From: UBA6902 sp964393845
GTDB lineage: Bacteria; Nitrospirota; Thermodesulfovibrionia; UBA6902
NCBI GenBank assembly: GCA_964393845.1
Contig: CAYMUX010000041.1
Coordinates: forward strand, 1-26,569
Direction: 5' to 3'
Length of the DNA: 26,569 nt
A program made the position numbers and the translations under genes. This document shows, piece by piece, positions 13,492 through 20,363 of the stretch. Position 1 is the stretch's first letter, and every line of letters starts with the position of its first letter. The notes under the pieces were generated by a model, which ran no database searches, was not told the origin of the DNA, and was given only the letters and a program-made list of their open reading frames with translations.

Positions 13492-13521
13492 CTAAGTTGC
13501 GTCCTTCTTTTTTGCTGCCAT
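13492..13521 (-). CDS. Nine-residue micro-frame with strong ribosome-binding site
   Basis: ATG GCA GCA followed by Lys codons, reading M-A-A-K-K-K-D-A-T then TAG. It has a near-perfect GAGGAGG (13530-13536) 8 nt upstream. It sits between OFOR beta and the small membrane gene; its stop is 8 nt before that gene's ATG, and the two share the GGAGG region. It may be a translational coupling device or the stump of a longer basic protein. Translation is unproven. Confidence 0.3.
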   Translation of the reverse strand: MAAKKKDAT

Positions 13522-13546
13522 TTCATATACCTCCTCAATGAAAGGG

Positions 13547-14398
13547 TTAATAAAATTCTTTTAATGTCTCAGTTATTCTGGATTCATCAAAAGAATGTCT
13601 TACAAGCGGAGCTTCCCTGATTATAGGAATCCTCTCCTCTAAGATAGGGCGATTATTTTTATAAATAATACCTAACGGTATTCTATCTTCCCATTCGAGG
13701 GCTTTGCTGAAAGCGCCTATCCTGTCTTCGGGATTATATTCAGGTTCTATGTGATAGACCCTCTGTTTGTACCATTCATAGGTGTTAATCTTATTGAAGG
13801 AAACGCAGGGCTGCAGGATGTCAACAAGCGAAAATCCCTTGTGATTATATGCTGCCTTAATCATTTCTTTTAAATGGCCCACGTCCCCGGAGAAGGCCCT
13901 TGCCACAAAGCTGCAATCGAGGGCAACTGCCATTGCCATCGGATTCAGTTGTTCCGAGAAAACACCGAATGGCTGGTTTTTGGTCTTCATGCCTTCCATG
14001 CTCGTAGGAGAGGCCTGTCCCTTGGTAAGGGCGTATATTTGGTTGTCATGTACAAAGACCTTTATATTTAAATTGCGCCTGATGTTATGCAGCAGGTGGT
14101 TCCCTCCTTCACCATAACAGTCTCCGTCGCCTGTAAAGACCATGACTGGGAGTTCATGGTTTGCAAGCCTCATTCCGGCTGCAACAGGCAGCGCCCTTCC
14201 ATGAAGGCCGTTAAATGTGTTGCACTTGACGTAGTGAGGAAATTTGGCCGCCTGCCCAATGCCCGAAACAATCGCAAACTGATGCGGCTCAATGTTCATG
14301 TCGATCATTGCGTCTTTAAAAGACTTGAGAATGCTGAAATTGCCGCACCCCGGACACCATGCCGGATGCTGTCCTCTATAATCCTGCAATGAGGGCAT
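13547..14398 (-). CDS. 2-oxoacid:ferredoxin oxidoreductase, beta subunit
   Basis: A 283-aa thiamine-diphosphate subunit of a two-subunit OFOR, which decarboxylates a 2-oxoacid to acyl-CoA and reduces ferredoxin, or runs in reverse to fix CO2. It has the C-P-G-C-G-N motif near the N-terminus, the ThDP/Mg motif G-D-G-D-C-Y-G-E-G-G-N and the substrate loop N-Q-I-Y-A-L-T-x-G-Q-x-S-P-T. Its first codons overlap the end of the alpha gene by 23 nt, with AGGAG inside alpha as ribosome-binding site, so the subunits are coupled. The separate-subunit layout without a fused ferredoxin domain is like 2-oxoglutarate (Kor-type) enzymes, but the substrate cannot be fixed from sequence. Confidence 0.92.
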   Translation of the reverse strand: MPSLQDYRGQHPAWCPGCGNFSILKSFKDAMIDMNIEPHQFAIVSGIGQAAKFPHYVKCNTFNGLHGRALPVAAGMRLANHELPVMVFTGDGDCYGEGGNHLLHNIRRNLNIKVFVHDNQIYALTKGQASPTSMEGMKTKNQPFGVFSEQLNPMAMAVALDCSFVARAFSGDVGHLKEMIKAAYNHKGFSLVDILQPCVSFNKINTYEWYKQRVYHIEPEYNPEDRIGAFSKALEWEDRIPLGIIYKNNRPILEERIPIIREAPLVRHSFDESRITETLKEFY

Positions 14399-16190
14399 TT
14401 ATCTCTCCTGACAAGCCGTCTACTGTAAAAGGACGGCCGTCGTACTTATTGATCTTATTTTTAAATTCAAAACCTGTTTCAGCTCTTACAAGACGCGCAA
14501 ACTGGCCTGTTGCGTTATTTTCTATGCAGATGGCTATTTTTGCATTATTTAAAATTTTCAGATAATCGAACTTCTCTGTTGAGGGGAAAGGATAAATCTC
14601 GCTGAAATGAAGCATGGAGATATTTTTATAAGAAAATCGCCCCTCGCCCCTCTTTTCCAAAGAGGGGGAAATAAGTCCCCCTTTGGAAAAGGGGGATGTA
14701 GGGGGATTTTGCGAAAGAACATCTACAACTTCTTTGATCACCCCGTATGTAGAACCCCATCCGGCAATTACTATTTCCGGCTGATTGCTTCCATATAAAG
14801 TCGGCGGCCCTATTTCCTGCCTGATAAGCGGCATTTTTTTAAACAGCCTTTTATCAAGCATTTTTATTCTTGTCTCTGCATCTTCTACCATATGACCCTC
14901 TTCATCATGCTCGTCACTGTCCGTAACGACCAGATGATGCGAATCTCCCGGAACTGCCAGAGGCGTCACTCCTGTTTCTGTGTATGCGTGCCTTTTATAA
15001 TCAGGCATGCCGGATAAGGCATCGCCCTTGAGCCTACGGTCGGAATATAGGATTTTCTCAAGATCAAATTTATCAAAGGTCCATTCAGAGTCGGCAAGAT
15101 ACTGGTCGAAGATAATGATAACGGGGACATGGTATTTTTCAGTCAAATCGAATGCCTTATTCGTAAGCTGAAACGCCTGCTCAGGTGTGCCGGGCGCTAA
15201 TATGATCCTGGGGAATTCTCCGTGCGCCGAGTAAAGCGCAAACTGTAAATCACCCTGCTCTGTCCTTGTAGGAAACCCGGTAGCCGGCCCGGGTCTCTGA
15301 CCGAGAGCAACAACGATGGGCGTCTCTGTCATTCCTGCAAGCGAAAGTCCTTCCACCATGAGGGCAAAGCCTCCGCCTGACGTTCCAGTCATTGCCCGCA
15401 CGCCCGCGAAAGAGGCACCGAGGGCCATGTTTATCGCTGCTATCTCATCCTCCGCCTGTTCAACGATGATACCGTATTCCGCTTCCTTACCGGCAATATA
15501 ATTCATGATCCCGGTCGAAGGCGTCATGGGGTAAGCCGAATAAAATTTAACGCCGGACGCAATTGCGCCGAGCGCTATAGCGTCAACGCCCGCAATCAAC
15601 ATTTTAGGTTGCAGGGGCGATTCATGAATCACTCCTATATTGAATGAACATCTCTGGCAATTCTTTACAGCGAAATCATACCCTGCTGTCGCGGCATTTA
15701 TGTTTCCCTTTATGACATCCTCGCCTTTCTTCCTGAAAGTGTCTTTTATTATTTCAAACAGAATATCCAAATCAGCGCCAAGCATGCCAAGCACTGCGCC
15801 GACAGCAACAGTACTTTCCATTATTTTGTTGCCCCCGTGTTCTACAGCTAGGTTTACAAACGGAATATCAAGAAAATGGGGATTATCATGCTTTAGTTTT
15901 AATGCCGCAGAGTCATAGATAATAAGACCGTTCTCTGTAAGTTCTTTTTCATGCTGTAAAATACTTTCCTTATCAAGCGCAACCACAATATCAATCCTGT
16001 CTCTGCATGCCGTGACAGGATCCCCGGATAATCGAACCTGGTAGAAGTTGTGGCCGCCTCGTATGCGCGATTCATAGTCCTGGTGAGTAAACACGTGATA
16101 CCCTGACCTCGCAAATACCTTTGCAAGGGTGACTCCAACTGTCTGGATGCCCTGCCCCGCCTCACCGCCTATTTTTATTGTATAGTCCAC
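14376..16190 (-). CDS. 2-oxoacid:ferredoxin oxidoreductase, fused gamma-alpha subunit
   Basis: A 604-aa protein. The N-terminal gamma domain (1 to about 180) starts with I-K-I-G-G-E-A-G-Q-G-I-Q and contains R-I-R-G-G-H-N-F-Y-Q-V-R. The alpha domain follows, with Y-P-M-T-P-S-T-G and E-D-E-I-A-A-I-N-M-A-L-G-A-S-F-A-G. It pairs with the downstream beta subunit. The start is GTG with only a weak GAGCG upstream, 6 nt after the ferritin-like gene, so it probably relies on coupling. Residues 495-518 are encoded by an in-frame palindromic insertion (N-P-P-T-S-P-F-S-K-G-G and S-L-E-K-R-G-E-G) between V-D-V-L-S-Q and F-S-Y-K-N, a loop near the C-terminal domain. Whether the enzyme tolerates it is unknown, but the frame is intact. 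Confidence 0.93.
   Translation of the reverse strand: MDYTIKIGGEAGQGIQTVGVTLAKVFARSGYHVFTHQDYESRIRGGHNFYQVRLSGDPVTACRDRIDIVVALDKESILQHEKELTENGLIIYDSAALKLKHDNPHFLDIPFVNLAVEHGGNKIMESTVAVGAVLGMLGADLDILFEIIKDTFRKKGEDVIKGNINAATAGYDFAVKNCQRCSFNIGVIHESPLQPKMLIAGVDAIALGAIASGVKFYSAYPMTPSTGIMNYIAGKEAEYGIIVEQAEDEIAAINMALGASFAGVRAMTGTSGGGFALMVEGLSLAGMTETPIVVALGQRPGPATGFPTRTEQGDLQFALYSAHGEFPRIILAPGTPEQAFQLTNKAFDLTEKYHVPVIIIFDQYLADSEWTFDKFDLEKILYSDRRLKGDALSGMPDYKRHAYTETGVTPLAVPGDSHHLVVTDSDEHDEEGHMVEDAETRIKMLDKRLFKKMPLIRQEIGPPTLYGSNQPEIVIAGWGSTYGVIKEVVDVLSQNPPTSPFSKGGLISPSLEKRGEGRFSYKNISMLHFSEIYPFPSTEKFDYLKILNNAKIAICIENNATGQFARLVRAETGFEFKNKINKYDGRPFTVDGLSGEINALIAGL
14637..14708. repeat. Palindromic repeat pair inserted in-frame in OFOR alpha
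   Basis: Two hairpins in tandem, one with CCCCCTTT/AAAGGGGG arms and one with CCCCTCTTT/AAAGAGGGG arms, add 24 codons to the alpha subunit. The base composition (runs of G and C) is unlike the rest of the gene. The encoded proline/lysine/glycine-rich peptide has the look of dispersed palindromic sequences known inside genes of several bacterial groups. Confidence 0.8.
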
Positions 16191-16196
16191 AGACGC

Positions 16197-16667
16197 TCAC
16201 TTGTTAATGGTTTTCCTGAATTCACTCAGCCACACAATATGGCTCTTTTCTTCATTGATTAATTTATCAAGGATATCTTTTTCTCTTATAAGTTCTCTCA
16301 GGCTGTGATAATAAAGGAGTGTTTCCTTTTCAAAACCTATTGCATACCGGACAGCGTCTTCTATATTCTCCAGATGTTCAATCGACGGCAGCGCTTTATT
16401 ATTGCCAAGAAAAAACTCCGACTCAACAATGGCCTTTAAATATTTAGAGACCTCCTCCCAGTGCTCTACCCGCCTGTCATTAACTTTCTCCTTAAGATCG
16501 GTAAATGTTTTTTCATGTTCCTGCTCTTTTACCGCAAGAGTTTCAAAGAGTCTCTTGAGCTTTTCATCTTTTTCAAAGCGATTTGCCATTTCCAAATATA
16601 ATTCATAACCCAGCTTCTCTGTTTGAATGGCCTGTTCAAGCACTTCTCTTATAGAATACCTTTCCAT
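16197..16667 (-). CDS. Rubrerythrin-type ferritin-like protein
   Basis: A 156-aa four-helix diiron protein, expected to reduce peroxide in the cytoplasm. Ligand positions are visible: E17 in T-E-K-L-G-Y, E48-x2-H51 (E-Q-E-H), E-K-E-T-L-L-Y-Y-H in helix 3 and E-E-K-S-H in helix 4. There is no C-terminal rubredoxin domain, so electrons must come from elsewhere. The ribosome-binding site is a GGAAAGAAG stretch. It ends 6 nt before the OFOR alpha start, so the two are almost certainly co-transcribed. Protection of the oxygen-labile OFOR is a reasonable inference. Confidence 0.88.
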   Translation of the reverse strand: MERYSIREVLEQAIQTEKLGYELYLEMANRFEKDEKLKRLFETLAVKEQEHEKTFTDLKEKVNDRRVEHWEEVSKYLKAIVESEFFLGNNKALPSIEHLENIEDAVRYAIGFEKETLLYYHSLRELIREKDILDKLINEEKSHIVWLSEFRKTINK

Positions 16668-16737
16668 ATCTTCTTTCCTTTCCTGGCTCTCAGAATTATT
16701 CTTTTATTCATACACCTGGTTTTTGTTATGCTTTCTA

Positions 16738-16900
16738 TTATTCATGAAATCCTCCGCCGACCTGATCGTAGAAACCTCCAGCAGCCATGGATTCAAGGGT
16801 CTTCCGAACGACGAATTCAATGGATTTTTCCCCGGTCAGATAATTTCTGATTAGCGGAATGTTTCAGACAGGCAGACTTTTCCTCTGAGAGTCTATTCAT
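16738..16900 (-). pseudogene. Remnant of a YyaL/DUF255 (thioredoxin-domain) gene
   Basis: Two short pieces of one protein family survive in different frames. The first (ATG 16900) reads M-N-R-L-S-E-E-K-S-A-C-L-K-H-S-A-N-Q-K, matching the conserved start of the family (N-R-L-x-x-E-K-S-P-Y-L-x-x-H-A-N-N-P). The second (about 16860 to 16738) reads Y-L-T-G-E-K, then T-L-E-S-M-A-A-G-G-F-Y-D-Q and V-G-G-G-F-H-E, matching the internal T-L-x-x-M-x-x-G-G-I-Y-D-x-x-G-G-G-F-H-R. Between and after them several hundred codons are missing, including the thioredoxin-like Cys motif. The plus-strand open frames here (16623-16854) are shadows. This remnant fills most of the 305-nt gap between two genes of the redox cluster; 16901-16972 shows nothing I recognise. 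Confidence 0.75.
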
Positions 16901-16972
16901 AACCTTGCTCTTGACTGAGCGTTAATCAAGCAGTCCGGGCAACTATTTTAACTACCCCGTTAGTTTAATAAT

Positions 16973-17419
16973 TTAACCGGCATTTCCGTTAGTAACGACA
17001 ACTGAATCATCACTTCCATATTCATTAGGGATATATTTGTCGGCAAACCAGTCATTCTCCCAGTGGTTGGAATCAATCAGATACCTGAACCTGTATTCCC
17101 TGTTGCAGGGCAATTCAACGGTTGCCGTGAAATCGCCGTTTTTCAACTTCTTCATCTGGTGTTCTGACATATTCCAGTTATTAAATTCCCCGACAATTGA
17201 CGCCGTACTAGCACCCGGAGCAGCATCCTTTGGTAATCTGAAAGTTACCTTGCATAGCAGATTTGATTTCAAATACTGCTTTTTCAGACTTGTAACAGGC
17301 ACTGGTTTTGGTTTGCTTTTGGTTGCCTGCTTTAATGTTTTTTTAACTGTCGACGGTCCTGTCGTTGCGCCTTTTGTGCTCATTTTACTATAAGCAGTTT
17401 TCTTTAAGGTCTTTTTCAT
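16973..17419 (-). CDS. Stand-alone CBM48/isoamylase N-terminal domain protein (copy 2)
   Basis: A 148-aa paralogue of the protein at 2134-2520. The core shows C-K-V-T-F-R-L-P-K-D-A-A-P-G, S-I-V-G-E-F-N-N-W-N, K-N-G-D-F, E-Y-R-F-R-Y-L-I-D and N-D-W-F-A-D. The first 55 residues are a basic Lys/Thr/Pro-rich tail (repeated K-K-T-L-K) that could bind nucleic acid or the cell surface. GGGGGAAG lies just upstream of the ATG. It begins 31 nt after the rhodanese-ferritin gene on the same strand, so it is probably expressed with the oxidative-stress genes. No glycan-active enzyme is nearby, which makes a role in glycogen metabolism unclear. Confidence 0.85.
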   Translation of the reverse strand: MKKTLKKTAYSKMSTKGATTGPSTVKKTLKQATKSKPKPVPVTSLKKQYLKSNLLCKVTFRLPKDAAPGASTASIVGEFNNWNMSEHQMKKLKNGDFTATVELPCNREYRFRYLIDSNHWENDWFADKYIPNEYGSDDSVVVTNGNAG

Positions 17420-17450
17420 TTCTTCCCCCTATTGTTTTTTTGATGAACCG

Positions 17451-18407
17451 TTATTTCTTCATCCTTGATTTTAGTTTATTACTGCCAAGCAGTGTTCCTA
17501 ATTGCGCAAGATGCGCTTTTTCATCTTTAATGAGAACATTAAATGCCTTTTTTGTTAATTTATTATCTACTTCCCGGAGTATTTTAATGTACAGATCAAG
17601 AGAGTTTGCTTCAATTTGCATGCATATCTCCAGAGTATCCTGAAGCGTTGTATATCCGTTCTTGATCAAGTCTACAACTTCTTCAATAGATATTCCACCT
17701 TCAATATATCCTTTCAATGCCTCTTTTTGTATTGTATCATCCGTAATTTCTTTTCCTTTGATTTGACTGTAAGCTTCCAGCAATTTTGATTTATGGCTTT
17801 GTTCGGCATTTATCAGCAATTCAAATATCTGTTTGGCCTCTATATTATCCGATAAATCCTTCATCCGTGAATAAAAAAGTCCGGTTCCGTCTTCAAGAGA
17901 CCATGCGAGAATTATCAGCTCTTCCGGTGTTTTTCTGCCTTCCAGCAATAACAATCCTGTTTCAAATTGCCCGGATGCCGCTAAACCATTCCATGCATCA
18001 ATTCCGCCCTCCATGTAATAAATATTTTCAAATCCCTGACGCTTTAACAGTGCGGCAGCAGATTTACTCCTCGGCCCCCTTCTGCAATAAGTTATAATCG
18101 TTTTGGATAAACTCAGCTTATTTAAATTATCCAGCAGGCTTGAAAGAGGCAAGAGCAACGCACCGGGGATATGCCCCTCTTCGTACTCGGCCGGTTCACG
18201 CACATCAAGCAGAATTGCTTCATCATAACCTCTCTTATCTACTAAATTCCTGACTTCATCAACAGACAATTTATCGATTCTGGTAAATAGATCTGAAATT
18301 CTCAACTGAATCTTTCCTCTTTCCGGGGATCCGCCGGTATACAATATCCTCTCTGTGCAACGCGCCTTTAAATTAGAGGCCGTATTATATTCAAAAGCAG
18401 CAATCAC
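17451..18407 (-). CDS. Rhodanese-ferritin-like fusion protein
   Basis: A 318-aa fusion. Residues about 45-148 form a rhodanese domain with L-L-D-V-R-E-P-A-E-Y-E-x-G-H-I-P-G-A and the active-site loop C108-R-R-G-P-R-S. Residues about 160-305 form a rubrerythrin-type diiron domain with E172, E202-x2-H205, E266 and E296-x2-H299. A rhodanese passes sulfane sulfur; a ferritin-like domain reduces peroxide or oxidises sulfur-bound substrates. Fusion suggests they act on a shared sulfur or redox substrate. The GTG at 18407 has AAGGG 8 nt upstream; the first ~40 residues are not part of either domain. It is 38 nt after another ferritin-like gene. Confidence 0.9.
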   Translation of the reverse strand: MIAAFEYNTASNLKARCTERILYTGGSPERGKIQLRISDLFTRIDKLSVDEVRNLVDKRGYDEAILLDVREPAEYEEGHIPGALLLPLSSLLDNLNKLSLSKTIITYCRRGPRSKSAAALLKRQGFENIYYMEGGIDAWNGLAASGQFETGLLLLEGRKTPEELIILAWSLEDGTGLFYSRMKDLSDNIEAKQIFELLINAEQSHKSKLLEAYSQIKGKEITDDTIQKEALKGYIEGGISIEEVVDLIKNGYTTLQDTLEICMQIEANSLDLYIKILREVDNKLTKKAFNVLIKDEKAHLAQLGTLLGSNKLKSRMKK

Positions 18408-18445
18408 GTCAATATCCCTTAATGTTTTAAGATGGCATATGAAGC

Positions 18446-18931
18446 TTATCCTTCAACAATACTGTGATCTTCCCACATAAACCAGTTCCCCGTATCATTT
18501 AAAAAGTCATACGTATTGGCAAAGATATCATAGTGTTGTTCTTCTTCATATAATAATTTCTTAAATAAAGCCTTTTCTTTTTGTGACACTGCTTCCGTCA
18601 TTATTTTCTTATAGAACTCAACTCCTTCTTTTTCCATCTTCATTGCTATCTTGAATGCTTCAAGGTCATCGGACGTTGCTTCGACTTTCTGCATCATCTC
18701 GTCTTTCATTTGTTCGAAGACCGTTTTTATATTTTTCATGGGGTGTACATCCTCTACATGCACATCAAGTCCCTGAAGAAGTTTGGTCAGAATTTCAAGA
18801 TGCCTTTTTTCATCAGCTGTTATTGTCTCAAACATCTTCCTGCCTGCGGGATATCTTGTTCTTTGAGCAGCCTCAGTGTAAAACTTGATTGCGTCCGTTT
18901 CCATTTTCCTGGCTATTTCAATGGCATTCAT
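18446..18931 (-). CDS. Ferritin family (rubrerythrin-like) protein
   Basis: A 161-aa diiron four-helix protein: E11 in K-M-E-T-D-A-I-K-F-Y, E41-x2-H44 (D-E-K-R-H), then M-E-K-E-G-V-E-F-Y and E-E-E-Q-H. The C-terminus ends with D-F-L-N-D-T-G-N-W-F-M-W-E-D-H, typical of anaerobe ferritin-family proteins without a rubredoxin. It is the first gene of the minus-strand cluster. GGAGGAAGG precedes the ATG, and a promoter about 160 nt upstream gives a long leader. It probably functions in peroxide or oxygen defence together with the fusion protein downstream. Confidence 0.9.
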   Translation of the reverse strand: MNAIEIARKMETDAIKFYTEAAQRTRYPAGRKMFETITADEKRHLEILTKLLQGLDVHVEDVHPMKNIKTVFEQMKDEMMQKVEATSDDLEAFKIAMKMEKEGVEFYKKIMTEAVSQKEKALFKKLLYEEEQHYDIFANTYDFLNDTGNWFMWEDHSIVEG

Positions 18932-19099
18932 TTCCTTCCTCCATCCGTAGAATATATTTATAGAATAATTTTCATTGGCGCTTCAGCAAATTTATCATAG
19001 CGCCTTATCCGGCTTTATAAACATCGGCAAGCTTAACTCTCAGCGCTTTTAAATAGTTGACATGCAGATCATAATGAATTCATTTAACTTCATATGCAA

Positions 19100-19127
19100 A
19101 TTCTATCAAATTAAAACAGGATGTCAA
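19100..19127 (-). promoter_or_regulatory. Promoter of the ferritin-OFOR cluster
   Basis: On the minus strand TTGACA (19122-19127), a 16-nt spacer and TAGAAT (19100-19105) give a good sigma70-type promoter. Transcription would start near 19093, leaving a leader of about 160 nt before the ferritin ATG. The leader contains a 6-bp hairpin (GGCGCT/AGCGCC, 18975-19002) and a 14-codon frame beginning M-K-L-N-E-F. This lies in the 364-nt gene-free stretch 18932-19295, in which I found no gene. Confidence 0.65.
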
Positions 19128-19173
19128 TCAGTTTATGCTTTATTTTCGGGCCCTCAAGCTTTCGTAATCTCGT

Positions 19174-19193
19174 ACCTGTAATTTCTTACAGGT
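19174..19193. other. Perfect inverted repeat ACCTGTAA/TTACAGGT
   Basis: An 8-bp perfect inverted repeat with a 4-nt loop (TTTC) lies 47 nt upstream of the -35 box of the ferritin cluster promoter and about 100 nt before the receiver-domain gene. It could be a regulator-binding site for either direction. It has no T-run, so it is not a standard terminator. Confidence 0.4.
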
Positions 19194-19295
19194 GATTAAT
19201 AAATAAATCAATGTTTATTATATCTACTGCCGGGATTAGGATTCAGCGACTGCATCTTTCTTTTAATTCTAAATTATTTTTTGCGGGGGTGTTTT

Positions 19296-19652
19296 TTGCA
19301 TAGTAAGAAGATTCTTATAATTGATGATAATGTCTCTGTAAGCACAGTAGTAAAATTGGCTTTAGAATATAAATATGACGTATCTTCAACAACCTCCGCG
19401 CTAACTGCATTTAAATATCTGTCCGAAAATAAAGTTGATCTTATACTGCTGGATATCAAAATGCCCGGTATGAACGGCATAGACGCTCTTAGGGAAATTA
19501 AAAAGATACGCCCTGAAACCGTTGTTATAATGCTGTCGGCTTATGCATCAGATAATAATATTCATCAATCCAGGATATTAGGCGCATACAGTTTTATCAT
19601 TAAGCCTTTTGACATTGACGAACTTCGTGATTGCATAGATAGTGCGATATAA
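19296..19652 (+). CDS. Stand-alone response regulator receiver domain
   Basis: A 118-aa CheY-like receiver. It shows the acidic pair I-I-D-D-N, the phospho-acceptor Asp in L-I-L-L-D-I-K-M-P-G, the switch Ser in M-L-S-A-Y-A and the conserved Lys in I-K-P-F. No output domain is attached, so it acts through protein contacts or a phosphorelay. I prefer the TTG at 19296, which is about 5 nt after GGGGGTG; an upstream in-frame TTG at 19281 has no such site. No histidine kinase lies in the window. It is convergent with the exported protein gene, 14 nt away. Confidence 0.88.
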   Translation: MHSKKILIIDDNVSVSTVVKLALEYKYDVSSTTSALTAFKYLSENKVDLILLDIKMPGMNGIDALREIKKIRPETVVIMLSAYASDNNIHQSRILGAYSFIIKPFDIDELRDCIDSAI

Positions 19653-19666
19653 GGAAATCGACATCA

Positions 19667-20167
19667 TTATAAAGACCCTTTTGTTTCAAGATATCTGATA
19701 TTACAAGTGTAACAATAACTCAGCGTTGGTATTTGAATCCAATTCCCCACTTTTTCCGTGTCGAAATAACCAAAATCAGCAATAAAATTAATTGCGTCTG
19801 AATACGATACAACCTCTTCAATTTCGCGGTCATGAAATCGAACGACGATTTTATAATTATTGTCCTTAGGTACAGAAATAGAGAAATTTCCTTTTTTATC
19901 TGCCTTGCCAATGGCTAAAACAGTATCGTATTTGCTTTTTATAATAACTTCTGCATCCTTTGCAGCAAAAATATTTGTCTTAAAAGTTTTTTCATATATA
20001 ATTTCTTTGATATAAAAGTAACCATGTTTTTCCATATATTTCGATAAAAGTTTGCACTTAAACTGAGCTGATCCATTTATTGTTGTCACTTCAAAAGCAT
20101 TTGCCGCATGATTAAAAGAAAGCAGCGTCAATAAGGTAAACAAGATATATAATGATATATGTTTCAT
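19667..20167 (-). CDS. Exported protein with a probable beta-sandwich domain, unknown
   Basis: A 166-aa protein with a clear signal peptide (M-K-H, hydrophobic core, cleavage after A-N-A). The mature part has alternating strands including A-D-K-K-G-N-F-S-I-S-V-P, like carboxypeptidase-regulatory or transthyretin-like domains, and a C-Y-T-C pair near the end that could form a disulfide. I chose ATG 20167 because GGAGGAAC lies 8 nt upstream and the signal peptide then starts properly; a longer frame begins at 20194. I do not recognise a family. It is divergent from ftsH. Confidence 0.75.
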   Translation of the reverse strand: MKHISLYILFTLLTLLSFNHAANAFEVTTINGSAQFKCKLLSKYMEKHGYFYIKEIIYEKTFKTNIFAAKDAEVIIKSKYDTVLAIGKADKKGNFSISVPKDNNYKIVVRFHDREIEEVVSYSDAINFIADFGYFDTEKVGNWIQIPTLSYCYTCNIRYLETKGSL

Positions 20168-20363
20168 AATATGTTCCTCCAATACGCTTGACATCCTACA
20201 ATCATATTTAACGTCAGTATCGTAAAATCATATTAAGAGTCGGAATCACGTTTAAAAACTTAAGGGGATTTATATCACAACAGATTTTTGACCGATCAGA
20301 AACAAAACTTACAATATTTGCTATATAATATATCGTAATTAATCTAAAATTGAGGCTCTCGCT

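Noticed and set aside
16623..16854. Two overlapping plus-strand frames of 75 codons.
   Set aside because: They overlap the ferritin start region and the YyaL/DUF255 remnant on the minus strand; neither has a ribosome-binding site or a protein-like motif.
19012..19087. A 24-codon minus-strand frame reading I-H-Y-D-L-H-V-N-Y-L-K-A-L-R-V-K-L-A-D-V-stop region.
   Set aside because: Protein-like in composition but too short, with no start codon and no family I recognise; it lies in the leader of the ferritin cluster.
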